Assembly (NCBI GenBank): GCA_945907245.1
Contig: CAMDTB010000036.1
Coordinates: 1 to 32,537, forward strand
Direction of reading: 5' to 3'
Source: Rhizobium sp. Q54
Lineage (GTDB): Bacteria; Pseudomonadota; Alphaproteobacteria; SMXS01
Length of the DNA: 32,537 nt
The number at the start of each line of letters is the position of its first letter. Position 1 is the first letter of the stretch. The notes beneath the pieces are model-generated. The model was not told where the DNA came from and did not search any database. It was given only the letters and a program-made list of their open reading frames with translations. Below are positions 7,862-15,857 of the stretch, in pieces. The translations under genes and the position numbers were made by a program.

Positions 7862-8320
7862 ATGCCTGCACTCTACTCCGTCAAGCGGTCATGGCTCGTC
7901 GGGATATTGGTCCTCGCGGCCTGCGGCGTGATCGGACCGTCCAAGGAGGCGGTGGAGAAGTTCTCCACTGAGGTGGTGCCGGTGATCGCCGAATGGCGGG
8001 CCGATGCGCTCAAGCCCTACGGCACCGAGGAATTCAACAGCACGATCGACAGCGCCGACCAGCAGCGCAAGTTCATCGTGTTCTCGAAGCTGGGCGACCT
8101 TTCCAGCTTCGAGCCGCCGGCGATGACCGGTTACTTCTCATCCACCGGCAAAGGCACCTTCGTCACCGTCGACATCAACGCCAAATTCGCGAAGGGACCC
8201 GCCGTTATCCGCATGGTGCTGCGCAGCAGCGGCGGTGAGTTGAAGCTCAACGCCCTCAACATCCGTTCGCCGGCGTTCGGCGACCCATCCGCCCAGCCCA
8301 ACGCGGTGCAGCAGATTTGA
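7862..8320 (+). CDS. Small predicted lipoprotein of unknown function
   Basis: The protein has 152 aa. The N-terminus has KR followed by a hydrophobic stretch and LAAC, a lipobox with the lipidated Cys at residue 20. The mature part is soluble, with VEKFSTEVVPVIAEW near its start and a likely beta-rich region (GKGTFVTVDINAKF, AVIRMVLRSSGGELKLNALN). I do not recognise a named family. ATG 7862 is chosen because it places the signal peptide correctly; the open frame upstream is poorer. It converges on the MFS gene, the stop codons being directly adjacent. Confidence 0.75.
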   Translation: MPALYSVKRSWLVGILVLAACGVIGPSKEAVEKFSTEVVPVIAEWRADALKPYGTEEFNSTIDSADQQRKFIVFSKLGDLSSFEPPAMTGYFSSTGKGTFVTVDINAKFAKGPAVIRMVLRSSGGELKLNALNIRSPAFGDPSAQPNAVQQI

Positions 8321-9712
8321 TCATGCCGCGGCCGCGTGTGCATCCGCCAGGTCGCGGGGCAGGCGGCGCGCCGCCAGGTAGTAGAACACCACGCTGAGCA
8401 GGATCGGCACGGTCAGCGCCAGCATGGCGTAGCGCAGCGACTCACGGCCCAGCGACGGCTCCATCAGGTCGCTCAGCAGGCCGACGACAAACGGGCCGAG
8501 GCCGCCGCCGATCACGTTCAGGCAGAACAGCAGGAACGCCGCCGCCAGGGCGCGCAGCCGCAGCGGCACCAGCTCCTGCACCAGCGCGAAGCTGGGCCCG
8601 GCATGGAAGATCGCGACCGACGCGGGCAGGGTCATCAGCGCCAGCGTCAGCCACTGGTTCTGCGCCAGGAACGCGGCGGCCGACAGCGGCGCGGCGATGC
8701 TGGCCGAGATGCAGATGATCCACAGCCGCCAGCGCACGTCGTGCCGGCCGGTGCGATCGGCCAGCCAGCCGCCGGCCAACGTGCCGATGGCGCCGCCGAC
8801 GCCGACCAGGATGCCGATGATCGGCCCGATCTCGCCCGGGCTCAGGCCGTAGCTGCGGTTGAAGAACGCCGTCGCCCAGGCGATGGCGCCATAGCCGAAC
8901 ATGCCGGCGCAGGAAAACCCGGCGATGATCCACAGCAGTGACCGGCGTTTAATGATCGTTCGAAGCAAGTCTCCAAAGCCGAAGTTCCAAACCGCTACGA
9001 TGAGCGTCCGAAACCGGTGAAGCAGTTGGCCGCCAAACAGTATGCTCAGGGCTGTTCCGGACAAAATCTCGGTCATGCTAGTTTTGAATCTGATCCATTC
9101 CTCATCGTCTGGTTCATCTTGAAGGCCGTCCATATAGCCGCGGCGCGGCTCGCGCATGGCGGCGAGGATGACCAGCGCCATCAGCAGGCCGGGCACGCCG
9201 ACGGCAATGAACGCCATGCGCCAGCCGAACATTTCCGCCAGCAGGCTGCCGGCGACGAAGCCGAACATGATGCCGAGATTGGGCCCGACGGCCAGCATCG
9301 CCATCGGCAGCGCCCGCTCCTTGGGCGCGAACAGGTCCGACACGATGCTCTGCGACGCCGGTCCCGCGCCCGCCTCGCCCACCGCCACGCCGATGCGCGC
9401 GAGGACGAGCTGCAGCGCGGTCGTCGCCAGGCCGCAGAACACGGTCATGGCGCTCCACACGGCGAGGGCGGCGGCGATCAGATTGCGCCGGTTGGCGCGG
9501 TCGGCCAGCAGGGCGAGCGGCACGCCGAGGACGGCGTAGAACACCGAGAACGCGGCGCCGGTCAGCAGCCCCATCACTTTGTCGGACAGCCCGAACTCGG
9601 CCTTCACCGGCTCGACCAGCACATTCAGGATCTGGCGGTCGACATTGGCGAAGATCTGCACCGCGAGCAGCAAGGTCACGATGGTCCAGCGGCCGGCGGT
9701 TTCTGGCGACAT
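8321..9712 (-). CDS. MFS transporter, spinster-like
   Basis: The protein has 463 aa and 12 expected transmembrane helices. The first loop contains NVDRQILNVLVEPVKAEFGL and then LLADRANRR, the MFS motif-A region typical of spinster-like carriers, which occur near aromatic and lipid catabolic genes. Residues about 198-257, the cytoplasmic loop between helices 6 and 7, are unusually long and include DEPDDEEW and two hydrophobic patches. The DNA for it (8941-9120) has 90 G/C of 180 bases by hand count, well below its surroundings. The substrate is unknown. It is divergent from the NCS2 permease. Confidence 0.88.
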   Translation of the reverse strand: MSPETAGRWTIVTLLLAVQIFANVDRQILNVLVEPVKAEFGLSDKVMGLLTGAAFSVFYAVLGVPLALLADRANRRNLIAAALAVWSAMTVFCGLATTALQLVLARIGVAVGEAGAGPASQSIVSDLFAPKERALPMAMLAVGPNLGIMFGFVAGSLLAEMFGWRMAFIAVGVPGLLMALVILAAMREPRRGYMDGLQDEPDDEEWIRFKTSMTEILSGTALSILFGGQLLHRFRTLIVAVWNFGFGDLLRTIIKRRSLLWIIAGFSCAGMFGYGAIAWATAFFNRSYGLSPGEIGPIIGILVGVGGAIGTLAGGWLADRTGRHDVRWRLWIICISASIAAPLSAAAFLAQNQWLTLALMTLPASVAIFHAGPSFALVQELVPLRLRALAAAFLLFCLNVIGGGLGPFVVGLLSDLMEPSLGRESLRYAMLALTVPILLSVVFYYLAARRLPRDLADAHAAAA

Positions 9713-9884
9713 GGCCGTCCGGTCAGGGGTGTCCAATTCAACGCTCCGCGCAGTGAGCCGCAACCTTAGCGATCATGACCGGTGCGCGCCACCGCCCAGA
9801 GGCCATGCGGGAGGACCGATGGCAATGCTTTGCGTGCGCGCGGCCGTGAACTAGCATCATGCAGGGTTCCTTGAGGGGCGGGGA

Positions 9885-11549
9885 ATGTCGTCGATCACCT
9901 ATGCCGTCGATGCGGTGCCGCCGCGCCGGATCACCTGGCTCAACGCGCTGCAGCACATTTCGCTCAGCGCGGTGACGCTGATCTTCCCGCGCATCGTCGC
10001 CGAGGCCGCGGGCGCCGATCCGGAAACCATCACCCGCTATGTCAGCCTGGCCATGGTCGCCATGGGTACCGCCACCCTGATCCAGGCGTTCGGCCGGCGC
10101 GGCATCGGCTCGGGCTGCCTGCTGCTGGGGCACTGCACCATCCTCTATGTGCCGTTCGCGGTCGCGGCGGCGCAATCGGGCGGGTTGGGCGCGGTAGCCG
10201 GTCTCACCATCGTCGCCGGCCTGACCGAGATGGCGTTGTCGCGGTGCATTCGGCCGTTGCGCGCCTGGATCTCGCCAGAGATCATCGGCGTCGTCATCAC
10301 CCTGCTGGGCATCATGCTCGGTGTGCTGGGGCTGAAGCTGATGATCGGCGCCGGGCCGGGAGGGGCGGCCGGGCCCCTGGAGATGGCCGCGGCCGCCATC
10401 GCGCTCGCCACCATCATCGCCGCCGCCATCTGGGGAACGCCGGGACTGCGCTCGCTCGCTGTGCTGGTCGGCGTCGCCGCCGGCTGCGCGGCCTGGGTCG
10501 TGCTGGAGATCGCCATCGGCGACATCGGCGCGGCCACGCGGGACGTGGCGTTCGTCCTGCCCGTCTGGCCGCTTGCCACGCCGTCCTTTCCGCTCCAGTT
10601 TTTGCCGGGCTTCCTGATCGGCGCGCTGGCGTGCTTCATCCGCGCCATCGCCGACCTGACCGCCTGCCAGCAGCTCGCCGACCCCAACTGGAAGGCGCCG
10701 GATTTCAGGAACATCCGCGCCGGCACGCTGGCCGACGGCATGGGCACGGTGGTGGCGGGGATCGCCGGCGTGCTGGGCAGCAACACCTATTCGGGCAGCG
10801 TCGGCCTGGCCGCGGCCAACGGCGTGATCGCCCGCCGGGTCGGCATCGCCGCGGGCATCGGCTGGATCGTCCTCGGGCTCACGCCGGGCGCCGCCAGCCT
10901 GCTCTATGCCATTCCCGCCGGCATCCTGGGCGCGGCCTGCTTCTACTCGGCCACCTTCACCATCAAGATGGGCATCGGCATGCTGGCGCAGCGGCTGGTC
11001 GACGCGCGCCGGACGCTGGTCATCGGCTCGGCCATTGTCATCAGCGTGCTGACGCCGGACCTGCGCGGGCACCTCGATCTGCCGCCGCTGGGCATGCAGG
11101 TGCTGAACTCGCCGCTCGCCGTCGCCATGATCGCGGCGCTGGCGCTCAACGCCATGCTGCGGCTGGGCATCCCGAGGGACGCGAGTTTGCGGTGGCGCCT
11201 GGACGATGCCGGCGCGCTGAAGGACTTCGCCGAGACGCAGGGCCGCGCCTGGGCCGCGCGCGTCGACCTGATCCGGCGCGCCGGCAATTTCCTCGAGGAG
11301 TTCGCCGCCCTCGCGCCTCGCGTGGTGATGCGCGGCAGCGACGCCGGTCTCGAGCTGCGCTACGACGAAACTGGCTTGCAAATCGAGTTGTCCTGGCAAG
11401 GCGAGCCGCTCACCCTCGATGGCCCGGTCAACACCGACGCCGACGACGGGACCCTCCAAATCGCGCTGATGCGGCACTGGGCCGACGAAATCAGCCTGTC
11501 GAGCGACGATGGACGGCAGACGCTGACGGCTTATGTGGACGATCGCTGA
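9885..11549 (+). CDS. NCS2 (uracil/xanthine-type) permease with an extra C-terminal domain
   Basis: The protein has 554 aa, about 100 more than a plain NCS2 carrier. Residues about 15-430 form the membrane part: ALQHISLSAV is the conserved first-helix Gln-His motif, GLTEMALSRCIRPLR the central helix, and GSNTYSGSVGLAAANGVI the NAT-signature region (normally QNxGxxxxTG; here with Ser/Thr changes). Residues about 435-554 are soluble, beginning ALKDFAETQGRAWAARVD, with helices then beta strands (GLELRYDETGLQIELSWQG) resembling the layout of GHKL-type folds, though I see no clear ATP motif. Members carry nucleobases with H+ or Na+; the substrate and the role of the tail are unknown. Confidence 0.85.
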   Translation: MSSITYAVDAVPPRRITWLNALQHISLSAVTLIFPRIVAEAAGADPETITRYVSLAMVAMGTATLIQAFGRRGIGSGCLLLGHCTILYVPFAVAAAQSGGLGAVAGLTIVAGLTEMALSRCIRPLRAWISPEIIGVVITLLGIMLGVLGLKLMIGAGPGGAAGPLEMAAAAIALATIIAAAIWGTPGLRSLAVLVGVAAGCAAWVVLEIAIGDIGAATRDVAFVLPVWPLATPSFPLQFLPGFLIGALACFIRAIADLTACQQLADPNWKAPDFRNIRAGTLADGMGTVVAGIAGVLGSNTYSGSVGLAAANGVIARRVGIAAGIGWIVLGLTPGAASLLYAIPAGILGAACFYSATFTIKMGIGMLAQRLVDARRTLVIGSAIVISVLTPDLRGHLDLPPLGMQVLNSPLAVAMIAALALNAMLRLGIPRDASLRWRLDDAGALKDFAETQGRAWAARVDLIRRAGNFLEEFAALAPRVVMRGSDAGLELRYDETGLQIELSWQGEPLTLDGPVNTDADDGTLQIALMRHWADEISLSSDDGRQTLTAYVDDR

Positions 11550-11586
11550 TGGGACTCGACCGCGCCTCTCGGGAAGGTTCGCCGTA

Positions 11587-11606
11587 ATTTGCAGAAACCG
11601 GCAAAT
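11587..11606 (+). terminator. Weak hairpin downstream of the NCS2 permease
   Basis: ATTTGC and GCAAAT form a six-base-pair stem around an eight-base loop, followed by CACCCCTTT. It lies 38 bases after the permease stop. The stem is short and the T run poor, so termination is only a possibility. Confidence 0.25.
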
Positions 11607-11737
11607 CACCCCTTTAAGATGTAAAATACGGTGTTATATGCGGAAGCGATGCAGTCATCGATGCATCCCGGGGCGCAACCTATCCAGACACCCTACTGGC
11701 CGGGTGCGCCGGACACGACATCGCACGCGTCCTGGGG

Positions 11738-11772
11738 CGCACCTTGCCGGATCCCCTCCCTGGCAAGGTGCG
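11738..11772 (-). terminator. Hairpin downstream of Rieske gene 1
   Basis: CGCACCTTGCC (11738-11748) and GGCAAGGTGCG (11762-11772) form a perfect 11-base-pair stem with a 13-base loop, starting 28 bases past the stop of the minus-strand Rieske gene. There is no strong T run after it on the minus strand, so it may act as an RNA-stabilising or Rho-assisted terminator. Confidence 0.55.
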
Positions 11773-11799
11773 TCCCTCCCGGGCCTTCTCCGCGCGTTG

Positions 11800-13182
11800 T
11801 CAGTCGGCGACGTACTTCATCAGCGTCTCGTGCACCCGGCGGATGCGTGACTCCTGGTAGCTCGACAGGGTGGCCTTGCCCTTCCTGCTCGTGCGCATGC
11901 CTTCCTGCTGCCAGCGCATGATGCTGGTGTCCTGGTCGTAGACCTTGGCGACGAAGGGATCGAGTCCCGGCACCGTTGAAAAGCTCTCGTCCTCGCGGAT
12001 GCGGACCGGCTCGGCGGGTTCGGGGCGGCCGTCCTCGGGACGGAACGGGCGCAGTCGGAAGGACTCCATCACCGAACGGTTCGGGTCGTTGCCCAGCGGC
12101 CAGAACACGGTGATCGAGGCGGCGGCGACGCCCGCGTTTACCATCACGTTGGGGAACAGGTTGTATTTCAGCGAGTCGATGATCTCGGCATCGGACAGGT
12201 CCGACAGGTCGATCCCGTATTTGTCCGCATAGTTCTGGCGCATGGTCTTTGCGAGCACGATGCGCGCCGTCTCGCCCTCCGGCACCATCATCCGGTTGCC
12301 GCCCTTGGCGGTGCTGGGATCGCCCAGGAACATGTTGTCGAGCAGCTCCTGCTCGCTGCGAGGCTCCGCGGTCGGGCTGGTGACGCCCATGGCCGACAGG
12401 TCGCGGCTGACATGGTCGCCGAACACGTCGTGCTGCAGGTTCCAGTCGCCGACCACGGTGGTCAGCTCCGGATGCACTACCGGCGTGTGATAGGCCTCCA
12501 TGAAGGCCTCCAGCACGACCTTCCAGTTGCAGGCCAGCTCCTTGCGGAAGTGAATGAAGGTGTACCAGTTGCTCAGGTCCCGCCTGGCGAAGTGCTCGGG
12601 CAGCACTTCCAGATACTCGAGCAGCGGCCGGGCGTTCTCGTCCATGTTGATGAACACGAAGCTGTTCCACACCTCGACCTTCACCTGCGGCAGCCGGTTG
12701 GCGTCGTAGTCCAGGTGCTTGAACTCCCAGGCGCAGGGCACTTCGGTCAAGGTGCCGTCCAGGGTCCAGGTCCAGCCGTGGAACGGGCACTGCAGCTCGC
12801 CCGTCCAGCCACTGGTGCCCGACGGCTTCAGCTTGGTGCCGCGGTGCAGGCAGGAATTGTAGTAGCCGCGGATGCCGTCCTCGGTGCGGATGACGACGAT
12901 CGACCAGTCGCCGATATCGTGCACCCAGTAGTCGCCGACCTCGGGAACATGCTCCTCGCGGCAGACGAACTGCCACACGCGCGGCCACATGCGCTCCATC
13001 TCCAGGTCGAAGAACGCCTGCGAGGTGAATTGGTCCAGCGGAATGTCGTCGGTGGGCTGCGGCGGGTTGGACTTCAGCGCCAGCAGGTCCGCCACCGGCG
13101 TGCTGTCGCGGGCGATGATGTCCTGGTAGCTCTCGAACGCCGGCGCGTCCGCCTTGCTGAACTTCTTGATGCGCTCGTTCAT
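11800..13182 (-). CDS. Rieske non-haem iron oxygenase alpha subunit, paralog 1
   Basis: The protein has 460 aa. The N-terminal Rieske domain has Cys111-x-His113 (CLHRG) and Cys132-x-x-His135 (CPFHGW) for the [2Fe-2S] cluster. The C-terminal catalytic domain has the NWK motif at 219-221 and the mononuclear-iron histidines His232 and His237 (EAYHTPVVHPEL); the acidic third ligand cannot be fixed by eye. Enzymes of this family insert oxygen into aromatic or alicyclic substrates and need electrons from a ferredoxin/reductase, neither encoded in the window. GGGGAC precedes ATG 13182. It is divergent from a TetR gene across a palindrome, so probably repressed by it. It is the most diverged of the three paralogs. 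Confidence 0.93.
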   Translation of the reverse strand: MNERIKKFSKADAPAFESYQDIIARDSTPVADLLALKSNPPQPTDDIPLDQFTSQAFFDLEMERMWPRVWQFVCREEHVPEVGDYWVHDIGDWSIVVIRTEDGIRGYYNSCLHRGTKLKPSGTSGWTGELQCPFHGWTWTLDGTLTEVPCAWEFKHLDYDANRLPQVKVEVWNSFVFINMDENARPLLEYLEVLPEHFARRDLSNWYTFIHFRKELACNWKVVLEAFMEAYHTPVVHPELTTVVGDWNLQHDVFGDHVSRDLSAMGVTSPTAEPRSEQELLDNMFLGDPSTAKGGNRMMVPEGETARIVLAKTMRQNYADKYGIDLSDLSDAEIIDSLKYNLFPNVMVNAGVAAASITVFWPLGNDPNRSVMESFRLRPFRPEDGRPEPAEPVRIREDESFSTVPGLDPFVAKVYDQDTSIMRWQQEGMRTSRKGKATLSSYQESRIRRVHETLMKYVAD

Positions 13183-13202
13183 TGCGTTCGTCCCCGTGAT
13201 CT

Positions 13203-13220
13203 ATTAGACGTTTGTCTAAT
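13203..13220. promoter_or_regulatory. TetR-type operator palindrome
   Basis: ATTAGAC-GTTT-GTCTAAT has perfect seven-base arms. Its near edge is 20 bases from the Rieske 1 start (13182) and 27 bases from the chosen TetR start (13248). TTAGAC-N4-GTCTAA is a familiar kind of TetR-family operator. Its position in the only space between the divergent genes implies autoregulation of the TetR gene and control of Rieske 1. Confidence 0.8.
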
Positions 13221-13247
13221 ACTGAAGCGGCAGTCAGGCAAGCCTTC

Positions 13248-13904
13248 ATGTCCACGGTGCGCAGGCGGGATGCGGCGGCGACGCGCGAGAAGATCCTCGA
13301 CGCGGCCGAGGAGCTGTTCGCCGAGCGCGGCTATCATGGCGTCTCCATTCGCGAAATCGTCGCGCTGGCCGGTGTCGATCTGGCGCTGGTGCATTACTAT
13401 TTCGGGCCGAAGGACGCGCTGTTCCGCGAAGTGATCGAGCGCCGCGGCGCCGGGCACGCGGCCGACCACATGGCGGCGCTGGACAAGCTGCGGGCCGAGT
13501 CGGACGGCCCGCCCGGCGTCGCCGCGCTGATCCGCGCCTTCTGTGCGCCGATGTTCGAGAAAATGGGCCGCGGTCCGCAATGGCGGAACTACATGCACCT
13601 GCTGGCGCACCGGGCACTGGCCCGCCAGAGCGAGGTGTTCCTGGCGCCCTACGAAAAGACCTTCGAGCCGATGACCCGCGCCTTCATCGCCGCGTTCCGC
13701 GAGGCGCTGCCCGGGGCGGATGAGAAGAACCTGTTCCATGCCGTCTATTTCATGCACGGCGCCATCGTCTACGCGCTGGCCGAAACCGGCGCCATCGAAC
13801 GGCTGTCCGACGGCAAGATGGATTCCTCGGATTTCGATACGTTGCTGGACCGGTTCGTGCCGTTCTTCACGGCCGGGTTCATGGCGCTGGCGAAGCCGAC
13901 TTAG
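13248..13904 (+). CDS. TetR-family transcriptional regulator
   Basis: The protein has 218 aa from ATG 13248. A TTG start at 13212 would lie within the operator and is less likely. The N-terminal DNA-binding domain reads REKILDAAEELFAERGYHGV then IREIVALAGVDLALVHYYFG with PKDALFREVI, a textbook TetR helix-turn-helix (residues about 8-55). The C-terminal ligand domain (about 75-215) is not assignable to an effector. It is divergent from Rieske 1 with a palindromic operator between, suggesting induction by an oxygenase substrate or product. The gene converges on a short minus-strand gene across a long inverted repeat. Confidence 0.93.
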   Translation: MSTVRRRDAAATREKILDAAEELFAERGYHGVSIREIVALAGVDLALVHYYFGPKDALFREVIERRGAGHAADHMAALDKLRAESDGPPGVAALIRAFCAPMFEKMGRGPQWRNYMHLLAHRALARQSEVFLAPYEKTFEPMTRAFIAAFREALPGADEKNLFHAVYFMHGAIVYALAETGAIERLSDGKMDSSDFDTLLDRFVPFFTAGFMALAKPT

Positions 13905-13940
13905 GGGCCGCTCCTGTTGATGCAGTCATCATCTATATCC

Positions 13941-14010
13941 GTGTCCCTGAGCTTGTCGAAGGGTCCTGCATCAATGCCTGTGCGAGGCCCTTCGACAAGC
14001 TCAGGGACAC
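13941..14010. repeat. Long perfect inverted repeat between convergent genes
   Basis: Two 23-base arms (13941-13963 and 13988-14010) are exact reverse complements, with a 24-base loop. Each arm contains CTGAGCTTGTCGAAGGG or its complement CCCTTCGACAAGCTCAG, a sequence widely dispersed as an intergenic palindrome in proteobacterial genomes. It sits between the end of the TetR gene and the end of a small minus-strand gene, so it may act as a two-way terminator, and it is likely a mobile or dispersed repeat copy. Confidence 0.85.
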
Positions 14011-14049
14011 GGTAAAGTTGGCGTATTGCCCACATCGTCGCGGCGCTCT

Positions 14050-14238
14050 TTACCCCTTCAGCAGCGCGACGAAGTCGATCATGTGCGGGTCGGCGTCCTT
14101 GATGTCGCCGTCGATCCAGCGGCCGTTGCCCTTGAACCGGCCGCGCTTGCCCGTCGCCGGGTCATGGACGGCGACGGTGCCGTCGTCCTGCCTGGTGTAG
14201 ATGCGCCCGTCGATGGCGCTGGTGCGCGAAACCGTCAT
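14050..14238 (-). CDS. Small conserved-looking protein of unknown function
   Basis: The protein has 62 aa. It contains SAIDGRIYTRQDDGTVAVHD, GKRGRFKGNGRWIDGD and ends DPHMIDFVALLKG. It looks like a compact beta-rich soluble protein; I do not recognise a family. GGGGGAG lies six bases before the ATG at 14238, a strong reason to accept it. It lies downstream of Rieske 2 on the same strand but is separated from it by a strong hairpin, so it may be expressed by readthrough or from its own promoter. Its proximity suggests, but does not prove, a link to the oxygenase. Confidence 0.6.
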   Translation of the reverse strand: MTVSRTSAIDGRIYTRQDDGTVAVHDPATGKRGRFKGNGRWIDGDIKDADPHMIDFVALLKG

Positions 14239-14256
14239 GCCGCTCCCCCGAAACGA

Positions 14257-14280
14257 AGGACCCGGCCGAAGCCGGGTCCT
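14257..14280 (-). terminator. Strong stem-loop downstream of Rieske gene 2
   Basis: AGGACCCGGC and GCCGGGTCCT form a perfect ten-base-pair stem. On the minus strand the loop is TTCG, an extra-stable tetraloop, and the following bases are TCGTTTCGG. It starts 11 bases beyond the Rieske 2 stop, so it is a plausible intrinsic or attenuating terminator before the 62-aa gene. Confidence 0.7.
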
Positions 14281-14291
14281 GGAACCGCGCC

Positions 14292-15686
14292 TTACTCGGC
14301 GTTGATGTATTCGTCGATCTTCCAGTGCAGGTGACGCACCCGGCTTTCCTGGTAGTTGGCCAGGGTCACGCCCTTCTTCAGGGACTTCATGCCCTTCTGC
14401 ACCATGGGCATGTTGGTCATGTCCTGCTGGAACACGGCCGCCAGCCCGCCGATCTCGTCCTCGGCGACGATCCATTCCTGGTCCTCGCCCAGCATGCGCA
14501 TAGGCGCCGGGTCGGGACGCGGGCCGTTCAGGTCGTAATCGCTGAGGATGAACACCTCCATGATCGCCGAGTCCGGGTTCAGCCCGTCGGGCCGGAAGCG
14601 GTAGGTGATGTTGGTGCCCATGCCGCCCCACGGGAAAAAGTTGGGAAACACGAAATACTGGATGGCGTCGAGCATCTCGCTGTCGGTGGCGTCGGAATAG
14701 TCGCGGTTCTTGGCCGCGCCCACCTGCTTGCGGCGCATCTCGGCCATGTACTGGCGCGCCGTCATGCCCTCGGGCACCTTGAATTCGTTCATGGCCATGC
14801 CCATGCGGTAGGCGCGCGGCGTCATCGAGTCGACGATTGCCTGCTCCTCGATCGGCGGGATATGCGGGCTCTGCACGCCCATGGCGGTGATCATGCGGTT
14901 GTAGTTCAGCTTGGGGTCGACGTCGTACTGGGTGTTGGCGTCGGCCGTGGACGGCATGATCTGCGGATGGGTGGCGACCACGTGGAAGCTCTCGGCGAAC
15001 GCCTCGATGCCGACCTTCCAGTTCATGTCCACCCGCTTGGCGATGTGGTTCATGACGTACTTGTTCTTGAAGTCCCAGCGCTCGAACTCCGGGATCAGGT
15101 CGCCCAGGAAGCTCTCCAGGCTCTCGGCGTCGTCATCCATGTTGATGAACACGAAGCCGCCCCAGGTGCCGACCTTGACTTCCGGCAGGGCGTATTCGGC
15201 GTCGACGATGTGCGGGAAATCCCAGCGGCAGGGGAAATCGCTCAGCGTGCCGTCGATGGTCCAGGTGAAGCCGTGGAAGGTGCAGCGCAGCTCGGTGGCG
15301 TTGCCGTGGGTGCCTTCCGGCTTCAACTGGTTGCCGCGGTGCAGGCAGGCGTTCCAGTAGGCCTTGATGGTCTCGGGCGCGGTGCGGATGACGAGGAACG
15401 ACCACTCGCCGATCTCGTAGGTGGTGAAGTCGCCGACTTCCGGGATGTGCTCCTCGCGGCAGGCGAATTGCCAGACCTTGGTCCACATCTTGTCCATCTC
15501 GAGCCGGGCGAATTCCGGGTCGGTCCAGCGCGACGTCGGCAGCCGGTCCGAGCCCATGTGGACATTGAAGTTCTTGCGCAGCACCGGCGGCACGGGAAGC
15601 TTCTCGCGGTCGAGCAGCTCCTGCACGGAAATGGCTTCCGAGCGGGCCTCGCCTGGCTTCAGCGTCTTGGGGTTCTCGATGTTCAT
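14292..15686 (-). CDS. Rieske non-haem iron oxygenase alpha subunit, paralog 2
   Basis: The protein has 464 aa. The Rieske cluster ligands are Cys114, His116 (CLHRG), Cys135 and His138 (CTFHGF); the catalytic domain has NWK at 222-224 and His235/His240 (ESFHVVATHPQ). CTFHGF has Thr and Phe where paralogs have Pro and Trp. It is close to paralog 3 in ligand numbering and shares its KVGTWGGFVFIN and N-terminal PGEAR motifs. GAGGAG precedes ATG 15686. The frame remains open upstream, and that extension contains a second motif resembling PGEARSEA, but has no good start. Redox partners are not in the window. The substrate is unknown. Confidence 0.93.
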   Translation of the reverse strand: MNIENPKTLKPGEARSEAISVQELLDREKLPVPPVLRKNFNVHMGSDRLPTSRWTDPEFARLEMDKMWTKVWQFACREEHIPEVGDFTTYEIGEWSFLVIRTAPETIKAYWNACLHRGNQLKPEGTHGNATELRCTFHGFTWTIDGTLSDFPCRWDFPHIVDAEYALPEVKVGTWGGFVFINMDDDAESLESFLGDLIPEFERWDFKNKYVMNHIAKRVDMNWKVGIEAFAESFHVVATHPQIMPSTADANTQYDVDPKLNYNRMITAMGVQSPHIPPIEEQAIVDSMTPRAYRMGMAMNEFKVPEGMTARQYMAEMRRKQVGAAKNRDYSDATDSEMLDAIQYFVFPNFFPWGGMGTNITYRFRPDGLNPDSAIMEVFILSDYDLNGPRPDPAPMRMLGEDQEWIVAEDEIGGLAAVFQQDMTNMPMVQKGMKSLKKGVTLANYQESRVRHLHWKIDEYINAE

Positions 15687-15857
15687 GGCTTTGCTCCTCG
15701 TTTCGCCCGGCTGGATGGTGCGCATCCTGCGCGCTGCTGAAAACCTGTCATGTTTGTTCAGCGGCCGCAACCGCGCGCGGCATACTTTAATCGCAGATGA
15801 CTTTTACATACAGGGATTCTCTCACCCCGGCCATAAAAATGGTTTTTGTTCCGATTT

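Noticed and set aside
9738-11609. 623-aa minus-strand frame opposite the NCS2 permease
   Set aside because: Its composition (Arg, Gly, Asp, His and Gln rich with no domain) is that of an antisense shadow; the plus strand encodes a clear transporter.
15720-15800. A second TetR operator upstream of Rieske 2
   Set aside because: TGTCATGTTTGTTCA there is only loosely dyad-like and does not match the palindrome at 13203-13220.
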